Positions 1 through 8,464 of a stretch of 64,000 nt of DNA are shown here, in pieces. Both the position numbers and the translations under genes were made by a program. Origin of the DNA: Caldanaerobius fijiensis DSM 17918 (GTDB taxonomy: Bacteria > Bacillota > Thermoanaerobacteria > Thermoanaerobacterales > Caldanaerobiaceae); NCBI RefSeq assembly GCF_900129075.1, contig NZ_FQVH01000002.1, positions 1-64,000 of the forward strand, given 5' to 3'. Position 1 is the stretch's first letter; each line of letters opens with the position of its first letter. The notes beneath the pieces are model-generated. The model did no database searches. It saw only the letters and a program-made list of their open reading frames with translations, and had not been told where the DNA came from.

Positions 1-111
1 AGACAACCTGAAGAAGAAAGAGGGAATACGTGTACTACAATACAAAATGCAGCAATCGAGCATACATCGCAGAGAGGATTATATGTTTGGTCGATGAGTA
101 GTCAAGCCTAA
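1..111 (+). CDS. C-terminal fragment of an unrecognised protein (left edge)
   Basis: Frame 1 is open from the first base to a TAA at 109-111, giving 36 residues ending in VWSMSSQA. The start lies outside the window. I do not recognise the protein. The nested inverted repeats that overlap and follow its 3' end resemble how IS200/IS605-type TnpB genes end, with a structured guide-RNA region and hairpins over the 3' end. A TnpB C-terminus is therefore a possibility. No catalytic residues are visible in this stub, so this is only a guess. Confidence 0.35.
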   Translation, partial: RQPEEERGNTCTTIQNAAIEHTSQRGLYVWSMSSQA

Positions 112-205
112 AATGAACTCACTGCGTTCGGGCTTGACAACCCATCTTCCCAACCATGGGTAGTAGCTATGCGATGTATGCATAAGTATCAAGTGGCACT
201 TGATA
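60..205. repeat. nested inverted repeats / structured region
   Basis: Four inverted repeats are visible. An outer 11-bp perfect pair joins 60-70 and 171-181. Inside it, GTCAAGCC at 101-108 pairs with GGCTTGAC at 131-138, and CCCAT at 141-145 pairs with ATGGG at 156-160. Just outside, TATCAAGT at 187-194 pairs with ACTTGATA at 198-205 around a GGC loop. None is followed by a T-tract, so these are not ordinary terminators. The arrangement suits a structured RNA or the subterminal hairpins of an IS200/IS605-type right end. No second end is in the window. The stretch 206-323 holds no gene, only AT-rich sequence and the palindrome at 271-284. Confidence 0.45.
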
Positions 206-270
206 GATTTAATCATGGTGAAATTTAAAGAAACAATATTTAAATATCAAAGATCTTTATTAATCTTGTT

Positions 271-284
271 AAAGGTCGACCTTT
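271..284. promoter_or_regulatory. 14-bp palindrome upstream of the deacetylase (possible operator)
   Basis: AAAGGTCGACCTTT is a perfect 14-bp palindrome ending 39 bp before the preferred start of the downstream deacetylase. It is followed by two more T residues, so a weak hairpin terminator for upstream transcription is the alternative. An operator role is inferred from symmetry and position only. Confidence 0.3.
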
Positions 285-323
285 TTGGTTGATTACAAAT
301 CATATTATACGAGGGGGATTGTC

Positions 324-1079
324 ATGAAAAGGTTGATTGTCAATGCCGACGATTTCGGGATGACCGTTGGTGTTACTGAAGGTATAATACACTGTTATCA
401 AAAAGGGATATTGACCAGCACGGTTTTGATGGCAAATATGCCTTCCCGGTTTTTAGCGGCAAAATTGGCCCAACAAAATCCATCTCTTGGCATTGGTGTT
501 CATTTAAATCTAACTTGTTATAAGCCTTTATTGCCTCCGACTGAGGTACCAAGTTTAGTTGACGCAAACGGCTGGTTCATTTATGATACGTCAAAGCACG
601 ATAGGTATGATATAGTCGATGTGGAGAAAGAACTGAGGGCGCAGGTCGCCGAGGCAAAAAGATTGGGCATTAATCCAACCCATATAGATTTGCACATGGG
701 CACAAGGCGTAGAGATATTCTGGAAGTTATATTAAAGATAATAACTGAAGAAAATTTGCCCACGAGGAGACCACCTCAGGAATATCATGCGGAGGAATTG
801 ATTGAAAAGTATAAAATAAAGGTTCCCGATCAAACCTCTTATTATTTTGGAGAGAATGAGATGACAGTTGATAATATGGTGAAGTTCCTCGACAGCCTTC
901 CTGATGGTATCACCGAGATTATGTGCCATCCGGGCTTTGTATCTATAGAGCATCAATATGTGGACGGTTTCTGGCATTTAAGGCAAAGAGAATTGGAGGT
1001 GCTGACACATCCTGCTGTCTACGAGGCGATATTAAGAAATAATATACAGCTGGTAAATTTTTCGGCAGTAAACAGATGA
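324..1079 (+). CDS. YdjC/ChbG-family carbohydrate deacetylase
   Basis: A 251-residue protein of the YdjC/ChbG family, metal-dependent deacetylases that remove N-acetyl groups from chito-oligosaccharides and related glycans. Family marks seen: NADDFG at residues 7-12 (catalytic and metal Asp), GVHLNLT at 58-64, HIDLH at 120-124 (metal His), and MCHPG near residue 210. The reading frame extends upstream to a TTG at 285. The ATG at 324 is preferred because GAGGGGG lies 7 bases before it and the protein then begins directly with the first beta strand (MKRLIVNADDFG). It has no signal peptide and is probably cytosolic. An amino-sugar-like cluster follows 2 kb downstream on the same strand, but the two Pit genes on the other strand lie between. 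Confidence 0.85.
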   Translation: MKRLIVNADDFGMTVGVTEGIIHCYQKGILTSTVLMANMPSRFLAAKLAQQNPSLGIGVHLNLTCYKPLLPPTEVPSLVDANGWFIYDTSKHDRYDIVDVEKELRAQVAEAKRLGINPTHIDLHMGTRRRDILEVILKIITEENLPTRRPPQEYHAEELIEKYKIKVPDQTSYYFGENEMTVDNMVKFLDSLPDGITEIMCHPGFVSIEHQYVDGFWHLRQRELEVLTHPAVYEAILRNNIQLVNFSAVNR

Positions 1080-1141
1080 GAGTGTTGTAACTGAAGAGAA
1101 TCTGGTGCCTTGCGTGGTGAATCTTCTATTGCCATCGTGAT

Positions 1142-1756
1142 TTATATCATCTTGATCAATATATGGCCAAGAATATCACCTGCAAGGCTTATTTTGTCGG
1201 CGCAGTTGCTCAAATGCCTGTATATTTCCCTCATTTTTAAGATGTACTTTATGTCATCTTCTTTGAGCAGTTCTGCCACGTATTTTCTGTAGAGGCTCTC
1301 AATCTCATTTTCATATTTTTTCGCACCTACGGCAAACCTCATGGCCTCTTTTTTGTTTTTGTTCATGTTACAGAGTGACAAGTTAACTAACTCTGTTCCC
1401 TTTCTTATGGTTTCGACCATTGTTTTTAATTTATCAGTAGGTTTGATCTCATATACATCCATTTCTTTAACAGTGGTATCGCAGTAGTCCAGTATATCGT
1501 CTATAGCTCCTGATAACGCAAAAATATCTTCTCTTTCAAAAGGTGTAATAAAGGTTTCATCCAATGCATCTATTAACTCTTGTCGCTTTCTATCTGCCGT
1601 CTTTTCTAATTTCGTGACCTTATCGCCGTATTCACGGGATGCGGTTTCAAGATATTTCTGCAATGATATAACGCCATCTAATGTTAACTGACATTGTTCC
1701 TGTAACAGCTTGTAAAAATCGGTTTTCTCTGAGAAAAGCTTTTTTAAAAAATGCAT
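1142..1756 (-). CDS. DUF47/PhoU-like Pit accessory protein
   Basis: A 204-residue, all-helical, highly charged cytosolic protein of the DUF47 (YkaA/PhoU-like) family, which partners Pit-type phosphate permeases. The family region around LEKTADRKRQELIDALDETF (residues about 48-67) carries the ExxAD-type acidic motif typical of PhoU-like metal-binding helices. It lies directly downstream of the permease gene on the minus strand. The ATG at 1756 is preferred over the ATG at 1762 because GGAGG (1764-1768) is 7 bases from the former and 1 base from the latter. The permease stop overlaps this Shine-Dalgarno region, so the two genes are co-transcribed and probably translationally coupled. Confidence 0.85.
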   Translation of the reverse strand: MHFLKKLFSEKTDFYKLLQEQCQLTLDGVISLQKYLETASREYGDKVTKLEKTADRKRQELIDALDETFITPFEREDIFALSGAIDDILDYCDTTVKEMDVYEIKPTDKLKTMVETIRKGTELVNLSLCNMNKNKKEAMRFAVGAKKYENEIESLYRKYVAELLKEDDIKYILKMREIYRHLSNCADKISLAGDILGHILIKMI

Positions 1757-1769
1757 ATTCATTCCTCCA

Positions 1770-2768
1770 TTATAGATTGTGCGCGATTGAATATAATATA
1801 ATCGAGATCATAAAAGAAGCCGGAATGGTTATTAACCAGGCAATCATCATGTTCTTTACAAATTGCCATCTTACACCATTTGGCCGTTCTTTTGCACCTA
1901 CACCCATTACTGATGCGTTTATGATCTGGGTTCCGCTTATAGGGGCTCCTGTTAAATTGGAAGTAATTATTACAATAATAGAGGCTAACTGTGCATTAAA
2001 AGAATGCAAAGGCCTGACCTTGTAAATTCTTGCTCCAACGCTTTTAATCATTTTTAAGCCGCCTAATATCAGTCCTGTTGAAATCATTAAGCCGGAGATA
2101 AATTTGACCCATAGTGGCACTGTAAAGCTCTTTGTCATGCCTGCTTGTAACATAGCAATAGCGATGATACCCATTCCTTTTTGGGCATCGTTGGCTCCTT
2201 GACTGCTGTTAAGTATAAAAATAGTTATGTATTGTAACCTTTTTAAGGTTTTATTTACGCCAGGGTCGAATCTATACAACAAAATCGTGCTTATACCCAT
2301 AATTATATAGCCTATTATAAAGCCAATCATAGGCGATATAAATAAAGGAGCAATGACTTTAATAAATGTTCCGTATATATTTATTGATTTGTAGCCATAT
2401 TCTACAAAAAAAGGCCCTAATAATCCACCAATTAACGCGTGGGATGCACTTGTGGGAATTTCTATATACCATGTTATTATATTCCACACAATAGCACCCA
2501 ATATACCTGTTAGGAGCATAAGGTATAAATGATCATGGCTTTTTATGATGTAGTCGTATTTAATAATAGATTTTCCGATAGTGGAAGCCACCGATGTACC
2601 TATAAAGACCACGCCCAGGAATTGGGAGATAGCGGCCAACCCAAAAGCTGTAGCGGCTTTTATAGATCTAGATGATATTATAGTGGCAATAAGGTTTCCC
2701 TCGTCGTGAAAACCTGTTATGAAGATGTGTACAAAAATAAAAAACATCAATAAGTAAAATATCTTCAT
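1770..2768 (-). CDS. pit: inorganic phosphate transporter, Pit family
   Basis: A 332-residue integral membrane protein of the PiT family, a low-affinity cation-coupled phosphate transporter. Two inverted family signatures are visible: GFHDEGNLIAT near residue 19 (first half) and SSQGANDAQKGMGI in the second half, the GANDxxxG motif. About ten hydrophobic segments are apparent. The first half has HDEGN where many homologues have NDxAN, a known kind of variation. It is first in a two-gene minus-strand unit with the DUF47 protein. No strong Shine-Dalgarno sequence precedes the ATG. A promoter-like sequence lies about 120 bp upstream. Confidence 0.9.
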   Translation of the reverse strand: MKIFYLLMFFIFVHIFITGFHDEGNLIATIISSRSIKAATAFGLAAISQFLGVVFIGTSVASTIGKSIIKYDYIIKSHDHLYLMLLTGILGAIVWNIITWYIEIPTSASHALIGGLLGPFFVEYGYKSINIYGTFIKVIAPLFISPMIGFIIGYIIMGISTILLYRFDPGVNKTLKRLQYITIFILNSSQGANDAQKGMGIIAIAMLQAGMTKSFTVPLWVKFISGLMISTGLILGGLKMIKSVGARIYKVRPLHSFNAQLASIIVIITSNLTGAPISGTQIINASVMGVGAKERPNGVRWQFVKNMMIAWLITIPASFMISIILYSIAHNL

Positions 2769-2886
2769 TTTATTACAAAAGACGCTCTATCAAACATGCT
2801 GCTTCAATGGCAACAAACAAAAGCGCCTTTTTCCTCACTTCTCCCTCTTTTTCTGATATTTTCTACAATTATCTATATTTGTGTAT

Positions 2887-2916
2887 ATTATACCATGCGT
2901 TTACAGACTAAAGCAA
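2887..2916 (-). promoter_or_regulatory. putative promoter of the pit unit
   Basis: On the minus strand a TATAAT -10 box (2892-2887) follows TTGCTT (2916-2911) with an 18-bp spacer. The -10 match is perfect and the -35 match is weak. Position and orientation fit the pit-DUF47 unit. Confidence 0.4.
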
Positions 2917-3030
2917 TAACCAAACTCGTTGAAAAAAATATTCAAAAATAGTTTAAAAAACAGGAGGAATTTTTGTTTATGTGTCGAATACTTATTAATA
3001 TCAAGACATTGATGGAAGGAGGAATTTTTT

Positions 3031-4089
3031 ATGAAAAAAGCGAAAATTGCAATAATTGGAAATGGAAGTATCAGCCATGTTCACATGGCAGCGTATAAAA
3101 AATTAGAGAATGTAGAAATAGTAGCAAATTGTGATATAAACGAGAAAAGGGCAAAAGAATACGCGGAACGATATGGTATACCTCATACCTATACAGATTA
3201 TAACGAAATGTTAAAGAGGGAAGAACTGGACGGTGTTAGTGTATGTACATGGAATAATGTTCATGCACCGGCATCTATTGCGGCCCTTAATGCAGGTGTC
3301 AATGTGTTGTGTGAAAAGCCTTTAGCTATGAATGCAGAGCAGGCTCAGGAGATGGTGGATACAGCGAAAAAAAACAAAAAATTATTGATGGTAGGGTTTG
3401 TGCGTAGATTTGGAATGAATACAAAGGTATTAAAGGACAGAATAGAGCAGGGTGAACTGGGACAAATATACTATGCAAAAACAGGTTGTATCAGGCGAGT
3501 GGGTAACCCTGGCGGATGGTTTTCCGATAAAAAAAGATCTGGCGGAGGTCCATTAATTGATTTAGGCGTTCATATGATCGACCTTGTCAGGTATTTGATG
3601 GGTAAGCCTAAAGCTGTGTCAGTTATGGGTTCGACTTATAGCCTTGTAGGTCCCAGGTCCAATATAAAAGGTATATATCAATATAAGTCTGCTGATTACA
3701 GCGATTATAACGATGTAGAGGATTTTGCTGTGGGCTTTGTCAAATTCGATAACGGAGCGACGTTGGTTGTGGAAAACAGCTGGACTCAACACATAAAGAA
3801 AGATTATTTGTATTTAGAAATATATGGGAGCAAAGCAGGTGCAACTATGGAGCCGGAGTTAGAGATATTTTCTGAAAAAAATGACTTTTTAACCGACGAA
3901 AAACCCGTATTAGAACCAGCATTTGTGGATTTTCAGCATAATTTTGATAAAGAAATTGCTCACTTTGTCGATTGTATACTAAATGGTACTCCCTGTATAA
4001 GTCCAGGAGAAGATGGTGTGGAATTGATGAAGATATTGGACGCGATATATAAATCAGCAGAGACCGGCCATGAAGTTATGGTGGGGTGA
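3031..4089 (+). CDS. Gfo/Idh/MocA-family NAD(P)-dependent oxidoreductase
   Basis: A 352-residue cytosolic dehydrogenase of the Gfo/Idh/MocA family, which oxidises or reduces hydroxyls of sugars, inositols and sugar acids. Seen: an N-terminal Rossmann GNGSISHVH motif (residues 10-18), CEKPLA with the E-K-P catalytic triplet at about 95-97, and GGGPLIDLGVHMIDL, which carries the usual active-site Asp/His, near residue 172. AAGGAGG at 3016-3022 gives good spacing to the ATG. It is the first gene of a tightly packed cluster: the next reading frame starts within 6 bp of its stop. With two isomerase/epimerase neighbours it likely acts on an inositol- or sugar-like substrate that cannot be specified. 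Confidence 0.88.
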   Translation: MKKAKIAIIGNGSISHVHMAAYKKLENVEIVANCDINEKRAKEYAERYGIPHTYTDYNEMLKREELDGVSVCTWNNVHAPASIAALNAGVNVLCEKPLAMNAEQAQEMVDTAKKNKKLLMVGFVRRFGMNTKVLKDRIEQGELGQIYYAKTGCIRRVGNPGGWFSDKKRSGGGPLIDLGVHMIDLVRYLMGKPKAVSVMGSTYSLVGPRSNIKGIYQYKSADYSDYNDVEDFAVGFVKFDNGATLVVENSWTQHIKKDYLYLEIYGSKAGATMEPELEIFSEKNDFLTDEKPVLEPAFVDFQHNFDKEIAHFVDCILNGTPCISPGEDGVELMKILDAIYKSAETGHEVMVG

Positions 4090-4094
4090 GAATT

Positions 4095-4922
4095 ATGAAA
4101 TTAGGGGTGAGTATGTGGAGTGTAGTCAATGAGTTTCAAAAAGGTAATATGGATGTAGCAAAGTTCATTGACTTGATGCATGAACAGGGTGTCGATGGGG
4201 TAGAATTGTTGGATTTTTTCTGGAAAGATAAAGAAAAAGAGCTTCCGATGGCAGTACAGAAATTAAAAAATTATAATATGGAAATTGCGTGTTATTCTAT
4301 AGGAAATGATTTTGTATTGCCAGATGAAGAAGCAAGAGAGAAGCAAATACAATACGTAAAACAGGGGATTGACGATGCCGTCAGAGTTGGTTCATATAAA
4401 CTTAGGGTATTTAGTGGTAGTCCAAAAGAGGGTGTATCGTATGAAGATGGCAAACGATGGATAATAGAGTGCTTTAAGGAATGCGTAAAGTATGCAGAAA
4501 AAAAAGGCGTGGTTCTTGCCCTTGAAAATCATGGTCTCTTTGCTGGTAAGAGTCAGCAGGTAAAGGAGATAATAGAGGTAGTAGGATCTAAATACCTTAG
4601 ATCTACAGCTGATACAGGTAATTTCTTTTTGGTTGGAGAAAAACCTGATGAAGCAGTAGATAATATCAAGGAATACATAGTCCACGTCCACTTTAAAGAC
4701 TTTAAGAGATCTGAGCCAGGAAAAGGGTATAAAGGCCTTGGAGATGTCTATTACGTTGGATGTGTTCTAGGCCAGGGAGATGTGGAGATGAAGAGGATTG
4801 TTGATATCATTCAGTCAGCAGGTTATAACAGCTACCTTGCAATAGAATTTGAGGGTGCAGATCCTCAGATTCAAGGTACTGTGGAGAGTATAAATTTTGT
4901 TAAAAAACTATTAGGAGGGTGA
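4095..4922 (+). CDS. sugar phosphate isomerase/epimerase family (TIM barrel)
   Basis: A 275-residue protein of the xylose-isomerase-like TIM-barrel (AP endonuclease family 2) superfamily, which includes sugar isomerases, epimerases and inosose dehydratases. Seen: EQGVDGVELLDFFW near the N-terminus, VLALENHGLFAG in the middle (the conserved metal-binding Glu), TADTGNFFLVGE, VHVHFKDFK with the HxH/KD metal site, and LAIEFEGADPQ (C-terminal metal Glu). The frame extends to 4086. The ATG at 4095, after GGGGTGAG, is preferred. Together with the dehydrogenase before it and a paralogous barrel after it, it forms a sugar-conversion unit. The exact reaction is unknown. Confidence 0.82.
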   Translation: MKLGVSMWSVVNEFQKGNMDVAKFIDLMHEQGVDGVELLDFFWKDKEKELPMAVQKLKNYNMEIACYSIGNDFVLPDEEAREKQIQYVKQGIDDAVRVGSYKLRVFSGSPKEGVSYEDGKRWIIECFKECVKYAEKKGVVLALENHGLFAGKSQQVKEIIEVVGSKYLRSTADTGNFFLVGEKPDEAVDNIKEYIVHVHFKDFKRSEPGKGYKGLGDVYYVGCVLGQGDVEMKRIVDIIQSAGYNSYLAIEFEGADPQIQGTVESINFVKKLLGG

Positions 4923-4927
4923 GTCTT

Positions 4928-5779
4928 ATGAAAATTGGCGTAATGGTAGATTCTTTTAGATTGCCATTAAAGGAGGGTATCAAAAAAGCAAAAGAATTAG
5001 GAGCAGAAGGTATACAGATTTATGCGGTATCGGGCGAAATGGCTCCTGAAAACATGTCTTCGTCCAAGAGAAAAGAGCTTTTAAATTATATTAAAGATAA
5101 TGGCCTTGTAGTTTCAGCGTTGTGTGGAGACCTGGGAGGCCATGGATTTGCTATAAAAGAGGATAATCCGGCGAGAATAGAGCGTTCCAAGCGCATAATG
5201 GATCTAGCTAAAGACTTGGAAACCTCGGTGGTTACCACTCATATTGGCGTTATACCGTCGGATCCTAATCACGATAGGTTTAAAGTTCTTCAGGAGGCAT
5301 GCGAGCAGTTAGGAGAATATGGCGATAAAGTAGGTGCATATTTCGCTATAGAGACAGGACCAGAAAAGACCGAGACATTGAAAAGATTTTTAGATAGTTT
5401 GCATAGCAGGGGTGTAAAGGTCAATTATGATCCTGCTAATCTGGTGATGGTTAGTGGTGATGATCCGGTTAAAGGTGTATACAATCTTAAAGATTATATC
5501 GTGCATACCCATGCCAAAGATGGCATAATGAAAAAGCAGTCAGACCCCGAGGTAGTATATGGCTTTTTCGCTGAAGGCGGTATTGAGGATTTCAGGCTTG
5601 AAGATTATTTTGTAGAAGTGCCCCTTGGCAAAGGGCAGGTAGATTTTCCAGCTTACATTAAAGCATTAAGGGATATAGGATTCGATGGCTTCCTTACCAT
5701 TGAAAGAGAGGTTGGCGAGAACCCAGAAAAGGATATAAGGGAGGCTGTAGATTTCTTAAAAGCGGTATTGAAGTATTAG
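4928..5779 (+). CDS. second sugar phosphate isomerase/epimerase family protein
   Basis: A 283-residue TIM-barrel protein of the same superfamily as the preceding gene but clearly divergent. Seen: AYFAIETGPEKTETL (central metal Glu), NYDPANLVMVSGDDP, YIVHTHAKDGIM (metal His/Asp), and FLTIEREVGENPE (C-terminal Glu). AGGAGGG at 4913-4919 is well placed for the ATG at 4928, which lies just past the previous stop. The frame itself extends back to 4919. Having both paralogues suggests two successive isomerisation, epimerisation or dehydration steps, or a heteromeric enzyme. The substrate is not readable from sequence. Confidence 0.82.
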   Translation: MKIGVMVDSFRLPLKEGIKKAKELGAEGIQIYAVSGEMAPENMSSSKRKELLNYIKDNGLVVSALCGDLGGHGFAIKEDNPARIERSKRIMDLAKDLETSVVTTHIGVIPSDPNHDRFKVLQEACEQLGEYGDKVGAYFAIETGPEKTETLKRFLDSLHSRGVKVNYDPANLVMVSGDDPVKGVYNLKDYIVHTHAKDGIMKKQSDPEVVYGFFAEGGIEDFRLEDYFVEVPLGKGQVDFPAYIKALRDIGFDGFLTIEREVGENPEKDIREAVDFLKAVLKY

Positions 5780-5796
5780 CAGAAAGGTTGATAGAA

Positions 5797-6489
5797 GTGG
5801 TCGATGCAGACATTGTGAAACAGCTCAAGGGTGGGCTTATAGTGTCATGTCAGGCACTGGAGGATGAACCATTGTATGGTTCAGAAATTATGGCAAAGAT
5901 GGCTTATGCAGCAAAGTTGGGCGGCGCGGCAGGTATAAGGGCCAATTATGCGCAGGATATAAAGGCCATTAAGGAGGTGGTGGATCTTCCTGTTATTGGT
6001 CTTATAAAGCGTAAGTATGATGGCTGTCCTGTATATATAACTCCAACTATGAGGGAAGTAAAAGATGTAGTAGAAGCCGGTGCGGATATTGTGGCCATTG
6101 ACGCTACAAAATCGTTAAAGCCAGATGGGAAAACCACTGCTGAATTTATAAGGGACATAAAGAAAACATTTGATATTATGATATTAGCGGATGTATCTAC
6201 ATATGAGGAAGGAATGGAAGCTGAGAAAGCGGGAGCAGATATGGTTTCCACCACCCTTTCTGGTTATACCCCTTATAGTCCTAAATTAGAAGGTCCTGAC
6301 TTTGAGCTGGTTAAAAGACTGGCGAAAGACCTCAGGATACCCCTCATAGCTGAAGGAAGATACTGGACGCCTGAGGAGGTGGTAAAGGCATTAGACTTGG
6401 GCGCACACGCTGTGGTTGTGGGTACGGCCATAACAAGGCCAAAAGATATAACCGCCAGGTTTGTAAGGGCAATAAAATTAAGGTCTTAG
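5797..6489 (+). CDS. nanE: N-acetylmannosamine-6-phosphate 2-epimerase (NanE family)
   Basis: A 230-residue (beta/alpha)8 protein of the NanE family, which converts ManNAc-6-P to GlcNAc-6-P. Seen: GGLIVSCQALEDEPLYGSE at the N-terminus, GGAAGIRANY, PVIGLIKRKYDG with the catalytic Lys, ADIVAIDATK, IPLIAEGRYWTPEE with the conserved Glu, and the C-terminal phosphate-binding AVVVGTAITRP. AGAAAGG at 5781-5787 sits 9 bases before GTG 5797, but directly against the alternative TTG at 5788, so GTG is chosen. The sialic acid lyase NanA is absent from the window. A ROK kinase and an RpiR regulator, the usual NanE companions, lie downstream. Confidence 0.87.
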   Translation: MVDADIVKQLKGGLIVSCQALEDEPLYGSEIMAKMAYAAKLGGAAGIRANYAQDIKAIKEVVDLPVIGLIKRKYDGCPVYITPTMREVKDVVEAGADIVAIDATKSLKPDGKTTAEFIRDIKKTFDIMILADVSTYEEGMEAEKAGADMVSTTLSGYTPYSPKLEGPDFELVKRLAKDLRIPLIAEGRYWTPEEVVKALDLGAHAVVVGTAITRPKDITARFVRAIKLRS

Positions 6490-6523
6490 GTTGCGTAATT
6501 TATAATTTATGGAGGGGTTAAGA

Positions 6524-8449
6524 ATGAGTATTAAAAAGGGCGGAGCGGTATTGATCACGTTCCTTATAATTGTCTCTCTAATTTTTTCGGGATGTAGCAA
6601 GGCCAGTAATACTGCTTCAAACAATAAGACAGCATCGACGCAATACAGTGATACTCCTAAATATAATAAAGACAGGAGTTTTAGGGATATAAGTTCATGG
6701 CCTAAGCCACCTCTTTATCAAGGTAATCCATTCGCAGCAGGTGGCGTAGGTTGGCAAGCATATTCTACATGTTTTGAGGGATTATTTGAGAATATAGCAG
6801 TATCAGGTACTATATACAATAGATTGGCTAAAAGTGTAGAAAACAAAGGGAATGAAACCATAATTAAATTACAGCCAAATGTAAAGTGGAATGATGGCAA
6901 ACCATTTACCAGTAAGGATGTATGGGCGTATTATATGATTAACAATGGCGCTGCGGTTATGAAATTTTTGACAGATATTGAAACACCTGATGATAACACA
7001 ATTGTGTTCAAATGGGCCGAACCGGCTCCAAACGACAGATTGAAAATTGCTCTTCTTGCTCAGGATATGCAAGGTACTGTTCAATACGAATACTATAAAA
7101 AGTACGTCGATAGAGCTGCCGAACTGCTGAAGAATGGAAAGCCCACCAATGATCCAGCTAAAAAAGGCGCTTTTGGCAAAGAGTACGATCAAAAAACTAA
7201 TGATGAATTAAATAAAAACTGGCAAGAATTTACAAAAGCAGGCCCTAAATTGCCTCTAGGTACGGGACCATTTATGGTTAAAAGTGTTACTGCTTCTGAT
7301 ATGATTCTTGTCAAAAATCCATATTACTGGAGAGCCAAAAATGTAAAATTTGATAAGATCATTCTAAAGCAAGTGGACCAGGCAGGCGCATGGGCTATGC
7401 TCAAAGCAGGTCAATTGGATAGGTTTGATGGTACGCCCAATAAGGATATATTGGAAAACATGTTAAACACAAATAAAGATCTTGCTCACTATATGACACT
7501 GGACAATGCTTCAGCTGGTTTTGTATTTAATATTCAAAAACCACCATTTAATGATGTTAAATTCAGAAGGGCATTGATGTATGTCTTTGATAAACAGAAA
7601 ATAAAGGATGTAGGTAACTATTATGGTACCACGACAGAATACTCGACGATAGGTATGCCTTTTTCCTACTCAAAGGAATGGGTGACACAGGATATAATGG
7701 ATAAAATGACAAAATTTACTTATGATCCTGCAAAGGCTGAAGAATTGTTAAAACAAGACGGATGGACGAAAGGCTCTGATGGTATATGGAGAGATAAAAA
7801 TGGTAAACAATACAATTTTGTTATAGCTACTGATTCTACAGCTTTCCAGTTTGTAAATCCATCTGAGGTCGCAGCAGAACAGTTGACTAAATTTGGTTTT
7901 CCGACTAAGTTAATGGCTGTAGATCCATCTATGTTCTATACTAATGCCCAGTATCCCAACAATAAATATGATATGTCGTCGAGCTGGATCGAAAACTCAT
8001 GGGGATTGTACAGCCCGTATGGCGCATTGTCAGGGTTTTATTGGGGATTTGCCAGCAGTGCTGGTAATTTCCCGCGTTATAAAACAGGTCCAAAAGCCGG
8101 GCAACTGAATATGGTATTGCCGGGTCCTGATGGTCAGCCTGTAGATATAGATAAGACTTTAAAAGAAATGCTGTTTATGAGCGATGAAGATCAGAAGAAA
8201 GTGGGCAGTGTTTTGGCATGGATTGCCAATGAAAATGCTTTTGGATTACCTTATTACCAGAATGTATCCGGCTTTTGGCTAAACATAAAGAGGATTAAAG
8301 GCTATCCACTGCCTGATTTGGTGAAAAAGTATAATAGAAACGTACCGTTACAGACAGATCCAGAAAATGTAAAGATTCTCGATGACCACTGGTATTTGTG
8401 GGTAGGTCAGGGCAAGCAATTCTCTGATGGAACATATGCACCTAATTAA
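6524..8449 (+). CDS. ABC transporter substrate-binding lipoprotein, family 5 (oligopeptide/Opp type)
   Basis: A 641-residue extracytoplasmic solute-binding lipoprotein of the SBP_bac_5 (OppA/DppA) family. The N-terminus has a positively charged start, a hydrophobic stretch and the lipobox IFSGC with the lipidated Cys at residue 24, then a Ser/Asn/Thr-rich linker. Family regions include NVKWNDGKPFTSKDVWAY and GTGPFMVKS. Some members of this family bind oligosaccharides rather than peptides, which would fit the surrounding sugar enzymes. No permease or ATPase gene is nearby, so it must use a transporter encoded elsewhere. GGAGGGG at 6511-6517 selects the ATG at 6524. A long hairpin follows the stop. 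Confidence 0.88.
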   Translation: MSIKKGGAVLITFLIIVSLIFSGCSKASNTASNNKTASTQYSDTPKYNKDRSFRDISSWPKPPLYQGNPFAAGGVGWQAYSTCFEGLFENIAVSGTIYNRLAKSVENKGNETIIKLQPNVKWNDGKPFTSKDVWAYYMINNGAAVMKFLTDIETPDDNTIVFKWAEPAPNDRLKIALLAQDMQGTVQYEYYKKYVDRAAELLKNGKPTNDPAKKGAFGKEYDQKTNDELNKNWQEFTKAGPKLPLGTGPFMVKSVTASDMILVKNPYYWRAKNVKFDKIILKQVDQAGAWAMLKAGQLDRFDGTPNKDILENMLNTNKDLAHYMTLDNASAGFVFNIQKPPFNDVKFRRALMYVFDKQKIKDVGNYYGTTTEYSTIGMPFSYSKEWVTQDIMDKMTKFTYDPAKAEELLKQDGWTKGSDGIWRDKNGKQYNFVIATDSTAFQFVNPSEVAAEQLTKFGFPTKLMAVDPSMFYTNAQYPNNKYDMSSSWIENSWGLYSPYGALSGFYWGFASSAGNFPRYKTGPKAGQLNMVLPGPDGQPVDIDKTLKEMLFMSDEDQKKVGSVLAWIANENAFGLPYYQNVSGFWLNIKRIKGYPLPDLVKKYNRNVPLQTDPENVKILDDHWYLWVGQGKQFSDGTYAPN

Positions 8450-8464
8450 AAGTAAATAAAACAT

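Noticed and set aside
1110-1292. 60-codon plus-strand ORF after the deacetylase
   Set aside because: It is mostly antisense to the DUF47 gene, with no convincing ribosome site or family features.
2893-2908. cre-like sequence TGTAAACGCATGG between the pit promoter boxes
   Set aside because: It matches only the first half of the catabolite-response consensus, and the second half lacks the required C. It may be chance.
6524-8449. Binding lipoprotein as a dedicated dipeptide importer
   Set aside because: No peptide permease or ATPase genes adjoin and the context is carbohydrate metabolism, so peptide specificity is not claimed.
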